Counted from the stretch's first letter, positions 24,840-36,599 are shown. The stretch is 64,000 bases of DNA from Uranotaenia lowii (GCF_029784155.1 NC_073691.1:25952146-26016145); one strand, 5' to 3'. Numbers and translations are program-made. Notes: a model not told the origin generated them from the letters alone.

Positions 24840-26600
24840 ACAATAATAATAAAACATCACAACAACGAGCAACAGCAGCGAATAGCCCACAATTTCTGCA
24901 TCAAACTGCTATTTTACTGCACCGGAATCGGTATCAATTTCCATCCATAGAGCTGTGTAGGTACCCGAAGCCCGAGTTTTGTGTAGCACTTTGTCGTTGA
25001 AATACAACAACGAAAAACTATCAACTTCAGCACAATATAACACCGGCTGCCAGGCTGCAGCATGGACAATTTGTGCAAACCACACCACATTCGGGTATTA
25101 AATTGCAATATTTCATTCTCTCGCTCGGGGAAGTAAACTGTTGAAGAAAATTCAACGGAACGAAACGACACAAGCGATCTGAATAGTGTAGTTTCACCCT
25201 TTTTTTTGGATCTCTCACTCGACAGCCGAAGTTTGGTAGATGATTTCGGCTTTTTTGTTTTGTTTGTGACACTACTCCGAGTGAGCCACACAAAGCCGGG
25301 TAATTTGCAAATCACGATTCCACGAACGGCCACGACGAATCGTCACATCCAACAATCATCAAATGGGATCAGCTTTGAGCCATATTGTAGGCTTCTGCTT
25401 ATCGGAATGTGGGACCCACATTTTTTTAAACATTCTTCTTCATAGCCATGGGCAGCCCTAATCGATTTGGATCGCGACCTTCGCGATTCAATCACCCGAT
25501 TGTTGACTCCGGGCGCTTTTCAAAATATCCCGAGGTGACCAAACCTTTATTGTCGACATCAACCCGTATCAACCGACGAACGATAGAACGAACAACGGAC
25601 GGACGGAAGCACCGAACCGTGACCGAGTCCGTACGTCGCGGGGTCGTCGTCGTCGTCGTTGCGTAATTGCTAACAAACCCGGTGGCTATCCTCCCTGGTA
25701 GGTTCTAGATCGGTTGATGTTCATCAACACGCACCATCAAACACCGCCATCAGAACGCGACACACCTCAAAAGCCGCCCTGGTCGTCGTCGTTGCGACGC
25801 TCACTCTTACTCCCCCTCACTCCTTTTTTTTTCGAAAACAGAAATCCCCAAAACTGACCTCCCCTTGACTTTCGAAACACCGAAAACCGAAAAAAAACCT
25901 ACTGACCCGTTCCGAGTTCAAAACTCCGGAACGACGACGAAGAAGGACGAAAACGAGGAAACGCACGGAATCACGCACGACGACAGACACGTAACCGACA
26001 AGAACAATAGTCGACCGTACCCAGTAAAAGTCCCGAACGAACTGTCGTCGGGTTGTTGTCGGGTGTTTCAGCTGGCTTCTGTGTCTACTAGTCAATCTAG
26101 AACTCCGAAACTCCGAACTACTAAAAAATGACTGGAAGTAACTCACAAGAACCCGAACCTTGACAACCGATACAACAACAAAGCCCCGGGAAAGCCTACT
26201 ACCGACCATATTGGGTGCCACCGACGAAAGACGACCGGCGCGCGGCGGTGTGCCATATGATTTTGTGTGTGGTGCATCCAGTTGGGCACTCACTCAATTG
26301 CTCCCGGCGCAACCTGTTGTTTGTTGGGTGATAAACGAAACGAAACGAAATGCTGAGCGATGATGATGATGATGATGATAACGGTGTGCTGGTGGCTTCT
26401 ACGGTCCGTTGGCCATGGATTAGGGAACCCATCAGCTATCACCTCCTGCCGCGCCCGCTAGTATAATGATGGGACATGGAAAGGCGCCGTTAGTTTTCCC
26501 CTCGGATTCCCCCCTGGCGAAAGGGTTCCACTTGTTAGCTGTTGGTTTGAGGTTTTGATCTTGTTGTGCGGGTGTAGGCTTTTCGAGCACTTTCGCCGGG
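24840..26600 (-). promoter_or_regulatory. CpG-rich non-repetitive tract, candidate internal promoter/5' UTR
   Basis: Base composition changes sharply from AT-rich to GC- and CpG-rich, with CGTCGT runs near 25635-25665 and 25780-25800, CAACAA/CAGCAG tracts and little resemblance to the surrounding transposons. Such tracts in insect introns often mark promoters and 5' untranslated exons. Several short frames exist on both strands (for example 25817-26293 minus) but are low-complexity and look like by-products of GC content. The strand is inferred from the host gene. Confidence 0.35.
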
Positions 26601-26665
26601 GTAACGTGGGCGATGAATGTGCGATAGAATTGTTCGATCTTCAGGTAAAGATCATGCTCCTAGAT

Positions 26666-26698
26666 CAGTGATCGGCAACCTTTTGAGTCGGGAGTGCC
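26666..26698 (+). mobile_element. Isolated hAT-like terminus
   Basis: CAGTGATCGGCAACC followed by a GGGAGTGCC word resembles the outer end of hAT elements of the kind seen complete at 54010. No matching opposite end was found in the window, so it is probably a truncated copy. Confidence 0.4.
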
Positions 26699-26956
26699 TT
26701 TTTTACTTTACACTGAAAATTTATTTTAATTTAATTTTTTGAGCTCCGCACACACCCATTTTTCCGTCTTCGAACTTAGTTTGATTTTACATCTAGTTAA
26801 CATAGGCGTGGCAAAACATAAGGTCAAAATCAACCTCTTGCTCAATTAAGGGAAGAGTATTTTTAAATTTTTTTATTCAGTTGAAGCCATAAGTTATTAT
26901 GTTAAAGTTGATTTTTTTTATCTATTTATTTGTTTATTTATTTATTTATTTTATAA

Positions 26957-27005
26957 GTGCCTAGCGAGGTATTGATTTCTTTTCATACAATACTTCACGA
27001 GGCAC
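26957..27005. repeat. Imperfect 18-bp stem hairpin
   Basis: GTGCCTAGCGAGGTATTG (26957-26974) is followed after 13 bases by an inverted partner ending GAGGCAC at 27005, with a few mismatches. It follows a TTTA-rich run and could be the tail structure of an old retroelement. Confidence 0.5.
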
Positions 27006-27104
27006 AAGCATTTATTTTTTATTTCTTTTTTATATTTAAATATCTTTTATTCATGACATCGGGGTTAGTACATGACATTTTTTAAATTACAAGTGATTCT
27101 ACAG

Positions 27105-28114
27105 TTAAGGCCTCCGCACAATAGCACGTTGGACGTCGCGTCGCGTCAGCTGTCAACGCCGTCGTTGAGTACTAAAACGCTAAAGCGACGCACTCGACGA
27201 TTTTAGCTTCACAATGCAGCGTCCAGAATCATAGCAACCAAAACGTTTTTTTTGATTTGTTGCTTTCAATCATCAGTGTAAAGTTTTTTTGGCAGAATTT
27301 GTTTGATCGTCTCCCAGCGGATTAGAAGCCAACTCGTTTCAGCCAGTACAGTACACCTGCGGAATAGGCACCTTCCAGCACAGGATCCAGCCAGCAAGTC
27401 AATCCTCCAACCGGAAGTAGATCGTCAGGCTGCCCAATGCCAACAGCCGCTCCAGGGTTATTGGATTTGGTAATTCTCCCTCCGGTAGTGGATCGACAAT
27501 TCCCTCAGTGCCAATAGCGACAATTTGAAAGTGTGATTATAATTGTTGATCGCAATGATTAATCGCAACAAACCCAGCAAATAAAATGATACATAAATCC
27601 CCATAATTCCGAGTTTTTAATTTTGCTAGAATAAAGAAAATTTCAAGAATACTAAGAAGGTTTATTCTGAAATAAGTGTACCGATTTTGTTACGAAAATA
27701 CTGAAATGTTTTAGAATCGCAAAAAAAATTAAATGTAGAAATGTAAATAAAGTACAATCCGTGTTCATTTCACTTCCCTTTAATAATGATTAAATTACTG
27801 CATTGAATTGTATCAAGTTTTGATTTAACAATAAACTTTTTAGAAAATTGTAGAGGTATTTATTTGATTTCTGGTTAAAATTCAAACAAACACTTCCTAA
27901 AAATTATCATTGACGCGCTACAATTTCACAAATTGTTTAAAAACAGAGCGTCGACGTTGGAAGACGCTGCTGTTTAGAACAAGTTTTGCATTTTAGTACA
28001 ATGTCCACGCTGACGCGACGCATCATTGTGGTGGCTCAAACGGAAAATTATATCCCCAAAATGAAATTTCAACGCGACGCGACGTTCGACGGGCTATTGT
28101 GCGGTAGCCTTTAA
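27105..28114. mobile_element. TTAA-flanked MITE with CpG-rich ends
   Basis: TTAA then GGCCTCCGCACAATAGC at the left is matched at the right by the reverse complement of TTAAAGGCTACCGCACAATA, and the inverted match continues for about 40 bp through GACGTCGCGTCGCGT. The TTAA flank suggests piggyBac-type transposition. The core at about 27310-27520 is GC-richer than the rest and may be a captured fragment. No transposase frame is present. Confidence 0.82.
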
Positions 28115-29249
28115 TGTTTTTCAACAGTTTGCTTGTTTCTTAATATGAGGTAAAATTTTTGTCATTGAGACTTTACACTGGTATAAGTTTTAAACCTACC
28201 ACCCCACCGGCGTAACAGGGACTCCCTTTATTAGGCCTCAGGGCGGCTCGCTTACCAAAGGAAATCGCAGGGAGCTCGAACTTTGACCTCAGGAAAAACC
28301 CCAAATATGCACTTCTTGACATTATTTACAATTTTCCACAACTCTATTTTGGTAATCTTCACTAACTAACAAAGTGGCTGCGGTACCTTTTTGGGCCAAG
28401 CCCTGATTGTCGGTTGAAGATGGCGGAGCTTCGACGAGGGCGACGTTGCTATTGACCAACTGCTCTGTCAGTCCAATTCCCACCGGAAACCGGGAGGATC
28501 TTTCCGGGAATCTCGGCTACGAGGACGGAAGAACCAGTTGGGAAGGCTGGTTGGTCGATTCGAAGGGTTCGTAGTTCGAAATCGACCACAACCATCGACA
28601 TATGACCGCTCGGAGGTTATCAGTTATCCGTGACGATCGAGACAAAACCAAGGCCGATTCAGGACCAGGGTTCAGGGACCAGGTTGACTTTTGTCTCGCC
28701 AAATGATTGCTATTGGCCAAAGACTTAGGGGTCCTGTTGAGGAATCAGGCGTTAGTGTTCCGTATTTCGGCGGGAACAAAATGGCGGTTCGGCATCTCAT
28801 GGCTTACCTGGTGTCTGGCTTGTGCACTTAAAACTTATGTGTGTGCCGATACGTCATGCACTATGTATGTACTTCACAATGTCGTGGTACTAATTGAAGT
28901 TAGCCAGCACCAGGAAGCCGCCTTTGACCGGCCTTGAACCGCGAGTAAAGGTCGTTGCTCTTCCATCATGGCGGACACGATCGTTCGCTTTCGTGAACTC
29001 GTCGAGTGTCGCTACCGATCTGGGTGGTTACCAAGCAGTGCGGATTACCATGGATGGCCCTCTGGTTGTGAGGTGATCAAGCTTCCTGGCTGCGTACTGG
29101 TGGCTTGTGGCGTCATCGGCTTTGAAGGCTGCATTGTTTGGGGAAAACCATCACCCATCATTTTCCCTCACTGCGATATTTAAAACTACATTTACTCGCG
29201 ACCAATCACTACAACCTCGATGAAAGTGTTATCTGACGCTTACACTGGT
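28115..29249. other. Unassigned GC-rich stretch, probably repeat-derived
   Basis: About 28200-29180 is distinctly GC-richer than flanking DNA but has only short frames on either strand. Two ATGGCGGA words (28419 and 28968) and several inverted GGAA/TTCC clusters are present. It could be an LTR or a non-coding internal part of an unrecognised element; I could not find paired ends. Confidence 0.35.
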
Positions 29250-29998
29250 TCAAACTTGTATGTTTTAAGTAAAAAAAGGAATGGAGTTAAATAAGCCAAA
29301 TCTACAATTTTCTCTCTGTAAAGGTTTTTTTCCTGTAAGGTTTGTAAGCATTTGAATATTATATATGTGTGACTTATATTTTACAAGTTGTAAATATCTC
29401 TTGCTGTAGATACTTGACTCGGACAATAATAGACATTTGTTTTAACTCGATCTGATTGCAACCTGATTCTATCTAAAATAGGTTAGATGTTTGCCAGCTC
29501 GTGGAGCCGGGTCGTTCGAGTGAAAATCATTCTAAAAAATTTGTTTTGCATAACTTGTATTTTTTGCATATGGGTTTAAGCACAAGACTTCCAGATCGGC
29601 GAAGCATATTCCAGCATTGGGGAAATAATCATTTTGTAAACGACAAGCTTGTTGATGAGCGAAGCTTTAGAACGGCGGTTGATGATTGGATATAGTTTCT
29701 TCATAAGTATGGCGCTTTTTGTGATCCTTTCCTCTATATGTGGTCGAAAGAGTAGTTTGCTGTTTAGAATGAGCCCAAGTTAGCGCACTTCATGGGACCA
29801 GTTTAAATATTTCGGAATCCTGTACTCGTACTTCCGATGACGGAATCAGTCAGGGGCTCATGCTATGCGGATAATGGTCTGGGTTTGGCTCCATTCACTC
29901 GAATCTTCCATGTTGTTAGGTACTCAACATAAGCATCAAGGCCTTTCTGTAGTTTTGATACAAGGGCTTGGATGATTCGCCTTTTATAGATTATGGCT

Positions 29999-31152
29999 TC
30001 ACATTGGGGCAAATCCTCCAAAAATGCCGTGAACACCAAGTCCCTACGCATCATCTATTCATCGACTTCAAAGCCGCATACGACACGATCGACCGTAACG
30101 AGCTATGGAAAATCATAGACGAGAACGGCTTTTCCGGGAAGCTGATCAGACTGATCAAGGCGACGATGGATGGAACGCAGTGCTGTGTGCGGATTTCGGG
30201 TGAATTGTCGAGTTCATTCGAATCGCGCAGGGGGCTTCGACAAGGTGATGGTCTATCCTGCATGATGTTCAACGTGGCGCTAGAAGGTGTTAGTCGACGA
30301 GCGGTGGGCGAAATGCGGGGCACGATTTTCAACAGATCCAGTCAACTTATCTGCTTTGCCGATGACATTGATATAGTCGGCAGATCATCTGCGGCGGTGG
30401 AGGAGATCTACCGCAAACTGAAACGCGAAGCAGGAAGGATTGGGTTGATGATTAATACGTCCAAGACGAAGTACATGCTGGCCTGCGGATCCGAGACCGA
30501 CCGAACCCGCTTGTCCAGTAATAACAAGGTCACGATCGACGGCGACGAGCTGGAGATAGTCGAAGACTTTGTCTATCTCGGCTCACTGGTGACCGCAGAC
30601 AATGACACCAGCCGTGAGATCCGGAGGCGAATTATCAGCGGAAGTCGTGCCTACTATGGACTTCACAAGCAACTGCGGTCGAGAAGACTTAGCCCTCGCA
30701 CGAAGTGTAACCTGTATATGACGCTCATCAGACCGGTTGTTCTCTACGGGCACGAGACATGGATATTGCTCGAGGAGGACCTGCGTACACTCGGAGTATT
30801 CGAGCGACGAGTGTTAAGAACCATCTTTGGCGGCGTACAGGAGAACGGAGTGTGGAGGCGAAGGATGAACCACGAGCTCGCGTGCCTCTACGGCGAACCC
30901 AGTATCCAGAAGGTGGTGAAGGCTGGCCGGATACGCTGGGCGGGACATGTTGCGAGAATGCCGGACGACTGTCCTGCAAAACAGGTGTTCGCTACGAATC
31001 CGGTAGGAACAAGACGAGCGGGGGCGCAACGAGCGAGGTGGTTAGACCAAGTGGAGCGTGATCTGGCGAACGTGGGGTGCCCGAGAAATTGGAGAACGGT
31101 TGCTATGAACCGAGTGAATTTTAGGAATTATGTTCGTCAAGTTATGTCGTGA
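29999..31152 (+). CDS. LINE reverse transcriptase C-terminal part (RTE-like or related clade), open but truncated
   Basis: About 383 residues are uninterrupted, beginning at FTLGQILQKC and ending at a TGA. The frame also reads through 11 codons of target DNA upstream, which are not part of the protein. RT motifs are in order: FIDFKAAYD, RRGLRQGDGLS and the catalytic box CFADDIDIVG (FADD codons 30355-30366), then INTSKTKYM and YLGSLVT. A C-terminal region follows with RPVVLYGHETWIL and the common RIRWAGHVARM. The palm Asp residues are intact, but the fingers domain and the endonuclease are missing, so the copy cannot move alone. The open frame suggests it is younger than its Jockey host. Clade assignment is from motif style only. 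Confidence 0.85.
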
Positions 31153-31177
31153 GACGGAATACTATGTAAATAAAAAA
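29999..31177 (+). mobile_element. 5'-truncated LINE inserted in the Jockey element
   Basis: A 13-bp direct repeat ATAGATTATGGCT flanks the insertion (29986-29998 and 31178-31190). The insert starts inside the RT-coding region and ends about 25 bases after the stop with a short A-rich tail (TAAATAAAAA). Both ends are typical of target-primed insertion with 5' truncation. Confidence 0.92.
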
Positions 31178-31189
31178 ATAGATTATGGC

Positions 31190-32050
31190 TGAATTGTCGG
31201 CGAAAAGTGCAAGGGTACCATCATCAGGTAATGGAGGAATATCGGAGGTAAATATATTATAATAGCGAACTGCCTACGCAGACATAAGATGTTCTGCCGT
31301 GGAAATAGTTAGCTATGATTTTCACCAGTTACAAGGGAAAATTGATACTACGAAGTTTGTGAACCAATCCATCATGCCACACATAATCGAAAGCCTTTTC
31401 CACATCAAGTGAGGCCATGACTGTCGTTTTGGAAACATTTTTATTTCTTTTAACTATGTTGATAACTCTTTGAAGCTGATGAACCGAGGAGTGGAATCCT
31501 AATTGGATATCTAAGAAGATATTGTTGGTTTCAGTGTGGTCTAGAATCCTGGTGTAAATTATTTTTTCAAGAACCTCTGGATGAGAGCAAGCTCATTGGT
31601 CGATAGCTGGTTGAGCTGGTAGGATTCTTGCCGGGCTTTAGTATAGGTACAACCTTAGAGCATTTCCACAAGTCAGGAAAATAGTTGAGTTCGAGAGATT
31701 GGTTGGAGATTTTGGTGAGTAATGTCAGTGCTTTAAATCCTAAATTTTAAGGATGATGTTAAAAATACCGTTAGGACCTAGAGCTTACATATTTTGGTCT
31801 TCTGGTTTTCGCTTCTTCGGGAACAAAGTTTGTGGAGAGGGTCACTTGTGACACACTTTCGACCACCGAATCTTCCAACGGGCTGACAACGACTTAAGTT
31901 ATTGGTTAGAAGCATTGTGTTGTTATCTTTTAAAGGAGGTATAGTTTCCGGTTTTGTTCTAAAAACTTTTGTTAAACGCCAAAAGGGCTTAGAATAATAA
32001 AGTAAATTCTTTAAGTTCTTTTCAAATTCCCTATTCCTAAGTTTCTAAAC
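31190..32050 (-). pseudogene. Jockey-type reverse transcriptase, N-terminal and palm part, decayed
   Basis: Short minus-strand pieces in several frames give KPFWRL (near 31985), SLDVEKAFD (near 31415) and the catalytic box as LFADNSAI (31183-31209), where the usual second Asp of YADD is Asn. A further part continues on the other side of the insertion at 29480-29998 with TTWKIRVN, YLGLILNSKLLFRPHIE and EYASPIWK. Function is lost. Confidence 0.75.
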
Positions 32051-32286
32051 ACGAGTTCTTATTATTTTGTTCAAATTCTCAAAAAGATTTTTCCTGGCAG
32101 TGTTTAGAGTTCTCTGAAACTGTCATATTATTCTGTTCCTTAATTATTTGTTATTGTTATTTGTTTTGTTTTCTTATCAAGTTGTAGAAACTTACATGTA
32201 AACTGAGTGGTAGGTATGGAAATGTGTTCGGTCTCCTTGATGATACGAGTAAGCGTCGCAAGCATGCTGTCGATGTGTTCAGTTGA

Positions 32287-32910
32287 TTAGAGAGTTCGAG
32301 TTTCGTCCACGCAGTCTTCAATGTGTTCCCGGAATCGTGACCAGAAGGCTTGCGGTGTAGTCAGTTCTCCGGAGATGTTGGTTAATACTAGATCCAATGT
32401 GGAACCAGATTCAGTTGGTGAGTAGAAAGTAGGTGACTCTGGATGCAGTACAACATAATGCACTGTTTGAGCATCGTTTGCCAGGACTATTCCGTATTTG
32501 TTGTTTCTTATATTCCTCCAGATTGGGTGACGAGCGTTTAGGTCTCGTGCGAGGATGAATTTGTTCATCCAGCGAGTCAGCTTTTGTATATCAGTTTTCA
32601 GCAGAGTGGTGCTGCCGTCTGAGTCTTTGCATTGCACCGGACAATATGCAGCGATGATTATGATCATCTGCCGGGCCGATGAAGTTAGCTCAATGCCAAT
32701 CGCTTCGATGAGGTTGAGTTTGAAATTTGGCAGCAGATTCTGGCGGTTGACGATGGCAACACCACCTTTACGGGCTTCTAGACGGTCAAACCTTACAAAT
32801 ACATGATCTGGCAGGCTAAAGTTGACATTCGGCTTCAGATGGGTTTCATGATTTCCATGTATGATAAAACCGCAACATGACGGAAATGTGGTCATCCAGT
32901 TCGCGCACAT
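32287..32910 (-). pseudogene. Jockey-type endonuclease domain of ORF2
   Basis: This is a 207-residue open segment with apurinic/apyrimidinic-endonuclease-like motifs in order: ETHLKP near the start, GGVAI, AAYCP, then DLNARHPIW (normally GDLNARH, with the Gly replaced here by Arg) and STLDLVLTN. The enzyme nicks the target for target-primed reverse transcription. The N-terminal 30 residues of the domain are out of frame upstream. The segment runs on in pieces into the RT at lower coordinates. Confidence 0.75.
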
Positions 32911-33106
32911 TTGCTTATCCAGTTCGCTGAAGAGGAACGTAAGTGTTCCATAGAGTATGGAACATTATCTGGGGAAACTGCAGCTACCAGGGCGTATGTC
33001 CGGATGCCAGGTGGAGCTGAACTTTGATCGGTCCGATCGATCTGAGAGACTTTTGCTGATGGAGGGCTAGTGGAATAGGGAGCAGGATGGATCATTCAAG
33101 GTGTTG

Positions 33107-33944
33107 TTATTCCGGGAAAGAAGTTTCGTTGATTTCAACATGCTTTTTGGTTTTGGGTACGTGTTTCTGAAATTTGATGAACTGTTCACGTTTTGGGCAG
33201 GAACGGCTGGTGGTAAGGTGCTGGTTTCCAAAGTTCAGGCACGGAATATTGGTTTCGTTCTCTTTTTCACATACCGACGTTTTATGATTGATGCCACAAT
33301 TAGAGCAAAGGCTCTTCATGTGACAGTGCTTAAAGCCATGTCCAGGGTTTAAACAATTAACCCCCCTGTGAATCGGTTTGTACCGTTCCCAATTTGACAA
33401 TTCCTTAAGATTTGTTGAGGCCTTGGCGAGGTGTATAAAGCTGATCTCGGAATTTTGAGGTTATGTTGTGTCGAGGCATCTTATAGATTTTTACCGGTTG
33501 GAGATCTTCCTTCAGTGCTTCTCTTAGCTCTTCGATTCCCATGTGCGACAGCCCACGGAAGACTACCTTGAAGGGCTTTTCCGATGGGATATTGTGGGTG
33601 TAAAACTCAATGTTATTCTATTTTAAGCAGCTTTCAACAGACTTGTAATCTGCCAACGTCGGGACGATGATTTTTACGCTATCGGAGCAGCGACGATATT
33701 CAACGCGAAGACTGGTTGCTAGAAGTTTGTTTATCAGACCAATGAGTTCCATCGGTTTGCCCTCAGCATAGAACGATGGTATCTTCTCTTTCTTGCGAAT
33801 GTTTTCCTCCAAAACGGCATGTGGGCTGCTACTTAGTAGTTTTTTGCTGGTCGTAGATTCGGTATCTGAAGAGGAACCAGCCGGGCGGCGGCGTTTGGAA
33901 CCAGTGCTGCTCGATTGGCCCTCCTTGGGACCAGCTTTTCCCAT
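33107..33944 (-). pseudogene. Jockey-type ORF1 (gag-like nucleic-acid-binding protein), frameshifted
   Basis: The N-terminal part (33618-33944, 108 residues) starts at an ATG in MGKAG and is basic and Ser-rich. After a break, the C-terminal part (33107-33400) carries three Cys/His clusters: CLNPGHGFKHC, CSNCGINHKTSVC and CLNFGNQHLTTSRSC. In the first and third, one knuckle Cys appears to be replaced (the usual pattern is CX2CX4HX4C). Zinc-knuckle ORF1 proteins of Jockey elements coat the element RNA. The frame between 33617 and 33401 is broken, so this copy is non-functional. Confidence 0.75.
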
Positions 33945-34396
33945 TGAGGGATAGGACGTGTTTGCAAAAACTGCAACTCGAAAATAACAAACTTCACTTT
34001 TGACGCAGGAACAATTTAGAGACGCCTTGTTACCGTGAGAGCCAGGCGAAGAATGATGAGAGGCACAAGCAGTGATGTCAATTGTATTTATTGTTTTTCA
34101 ATGCCAAAAGACATACCCCTGCTTAACAGCTAATAACTTATTAAGATACGTATTGAGATACTTCGCGTGATCTTTCATTAAGTCCTATAAAACATCTTGG
34201 GAATTCTCAAAAATCTGCTGCAAAAGTTATCAAAACAAATTTAACATTTGTATTTTACTTGTAGAATATGCTGTCCAAGCAACAAATATTCTACATGGAA
34301 ACAAATTGGCGGCTAGTTTATGACAGTTTTTGTATATTTTCCGAGCTTAAACTCTTTATTTACACTTTTTTCATACGACCTAACGAAAACAAACGA

Positions 34397-34669
34397 CAAA
34401 GTTGTTCAGCGAAAAATTTATTTAAGAGAATTTGAAAATTGCCACAAAGACCAGTGACAGGCTCGGTTCCACAGAAGAAACAAAAATTATGTTGATTTTG
34501 TAAAAAATATTCCATTTTCCCATACTAATTTAAAAGTTCAAATCTACTCATGTGAACATAAAGTTTCTGCTAAAAATCATGGATGAGTATTGAACTCAAA
34601 CGAAGCTTTTCAGATCCCAGGGTTTGAGAAATTCAAAAAAGACCCCAAATCGACTCAGTCTATCATACC
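34397..34669 (-). repeat. Dispersed repeat with TAGACTGAGTCGATTT terminus, copy 1
   Basis: On the minus strand it begins TAGACTGAGTCGATTTGGGG at 34669. The sequence is shared with 47341-47541 in the same orientation, and in part with 44689-44780 in the opposite orientation. It is probably a non-autonomous element. The opposite terminus is not identified. Confidence 0.65.
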
Positions 34670-35319
34670 ATATTTCTGTGAGCTTTGCTTCATATAGGAA
34701 TTCCAACTGAAAGTTCTGAAAGTTACGGTTCGTTAACCAACACCGGTGTTTTCAGACCGATTATTCTTGCTCGCTAACGGTGGGTTCCTCAAGCATGAAA
34801 AAAGTGGCACGTGTTATTTTCATTTCCATTTCCACCCACTAGCTCGTGGAACCTACCGCAAAAAAAAGAGAGTGCCACGAATGAGACGAGCAAAACAAAC
34901 AACCGACGATGAGTGGTGGCATTGAAAGCATTTTCCATTCGGGGTTCCCTATCGTCCGCAGTTGAGGGAGCATGCGCGTATTTTCCCAACTGAGTGCCAT
35001 GCAGTGACACGTGTGAGAGTGCGGTGTCGATGAAAGAGGAAAATGAGTTCCTGAGAGTCAGTATTTTTAATAGCTTTTTTTTCTACTTGTAGAAGAATAA
35101 TGTACCATGCGAAACGAACACCAATTTAACTGTTGTGTGGGATCAGTGTTTTTTATAGCTTCACAGTTGAAAACTAGACACTTGCCGGGTTTTTTTTTAA
35201 TTTGAGAATATTCGAACAACATTGAAAACGAAAGTTCAATTCATTAGTGTTTGCATGAAAACAAATGGTGAATTTTATGATTCTGACTGACAAACTTGCA
35301 AAAATTTAAAAACTGTTTG

Positions 35320-35553
35320 AAATTGTCAAAATTGTCAAAATTGTCAAAATTTCAAAATTGTAAAAATTGTCAAAATTGTCAAATTGGCAAAATTGTCAAA
35401 ATTGTCAAAATTGTCAAAATTGTCAAAATTGTCAAAATTGTCAAAATTGTCAAAATTGTCAAAATTGTCAAAATTTTCAAAATTGTCAAATTGTCAAAAA
35501 TGTCAAAATTGTCAAAACTTTCCAAATTGTCAAAATTTTCAAATTTGTTAAAA
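35320..35553. repeat. Short AATTGTCAA 9-bp satellite array
   Basis: About 26 units of AATTGTCAA, the same 9-mer as 1-1050, in the same orientation and with similar edge decay. It lies 34 kb away inside the inferred intron. Confidence 0.95.
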
Positions 35554-36497
35554 CTGACTTAGAACTGCTAAAAAAATATTATCTTCACCTTACTTCAACT
35601 TTTTTTTTCTTAAATCGGAAAAGTAGTTTTCACGAAAGTTTTATTTTCATCCATCACATAACTCAGTCGGTTTCGTACAGGATTTTTGGAGTTTATACTG
35701 ACGATTTTCTGCACTAGAACAAAGTTTCCCGAGTGGCAAAAAGTGTTCCGCAGCAAGGAGAAAACCAAGCTAGGAAAATGCACCCGCAGTTGAAGTTGAA
35801 GTTGGAAAAATCTCTGCTAGCTACGGGCCAGGGGAGAAACTTTTCTTGAGTTGTCATTAATTCTTGGGAAATGGAGAAGATTTTCCGGGGGATTTTTTTT
35901 TCTTCTTTCCGTTTGCATCCTTCTTTCTCTAGAGGTTCTCATTAAAGTTGATGATGTTCTGATTTTCCCGCAGCTTACATCAAACGTGATGAGAAAGTTT
36001 TGTCATTTTCGACAGTTTTTATTGTTTCGGGAGCTTTACGAACTGATTCTAGATTCGGCTATGATAGCACTTCATGAATGTTATCATTCATGGTTGAAGT
36101 TTAGTTATTAATTTTCAGTAGAAAATAAGAGAGCATTTTCTTCTGCATAGATCATTTGGATAATTTTAAGAAAATTGGATCCCCAAACCCGATTAGCTTT
36201 TAAGTGCCAAATGACACTATTGAAACTATTTTTTTTTGCATTATTACTTTCTTTATGGAAGCCCAGAAAAAAACTTCCTAATCAGACTTTAAGCGTCAAT
36301 TTCACTCTCTTCGCTTGAAACTGCTAAATCTTTCTAGTTTCTTAATCGATTTTCACAAAATTTATAGTTTTGGAAACCTCGTGTTTTACCTCAGATATGT
36401 TTCTCAGATATTTTTACCTGCAAAACTTCAATTATCGTTTTATCGAAGTCTAAGAAAAAAAATATATGCATAATTTTTCGATTTACGGTATTATTGG

Positions 36498-36594
36498 TAA
36501 ACAGTTAGCGATCAGCGATTAGCGTTTTAAGCTTGAAGCGATAACTTTTTAAGCACATTTAGCGTATTAAATTAGCGATCGCTAACTTTGAATG
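36498..36594. repeat. Cluster of TTAGCGATC inverted words
   Basis: GTTAGCGATCAGCGATTAGCG is echoed by TTAGCGATCGCTAA (a palindrome) about 60 bases later, with AGCGATAA between them. This may be one end of an old hAT-like element lying beside the copia fragment. Confidence 0.45.
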
Positions 36595-36599
36595 AGTAA

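Larger units (their letters stand above)
29250..34070 (-). mobile_element. Jockey-clade LINE, nearly full length, split by another LINE
   Basis: Reading the minus strand, the order is 5' leader (about 34070-33945), gag-like ORF1 (33944-33107), apurinic-type endonuclease (32910-32287), reverse transcriptase (about 32050-31190, continuing at 29998-29480) and a 3' tail. The layout and motifs fit the Jockey clade. Stops and frameshifts occur throughout. A different LINE with a 13-bp target duplication occupies 29999-31190. The outer limits are estimated from loss of similarity to family motifs. Confidence 0.8.
34071..36599. other. Mostly unassigned stretch with small repeats
   Basis: It contains a dispersed repeat (34397-34669), a short 9-bp satellite (35320-35553) and a TTAGCGATC palindrome cluster (36498-36594), listed separately. 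No gene is supported: the frames at 34789-35010 and 35851-36111 lack any recognisable domain. Confidence 0.45.

Noticed and set aside
25817..26293. 158-residue minus-strand frame in the CpG-rich tract
   Set aside because: Low-complexity composition from GC-rich DNA, no domain, and overlapping frames on the opposite strand are equally open.
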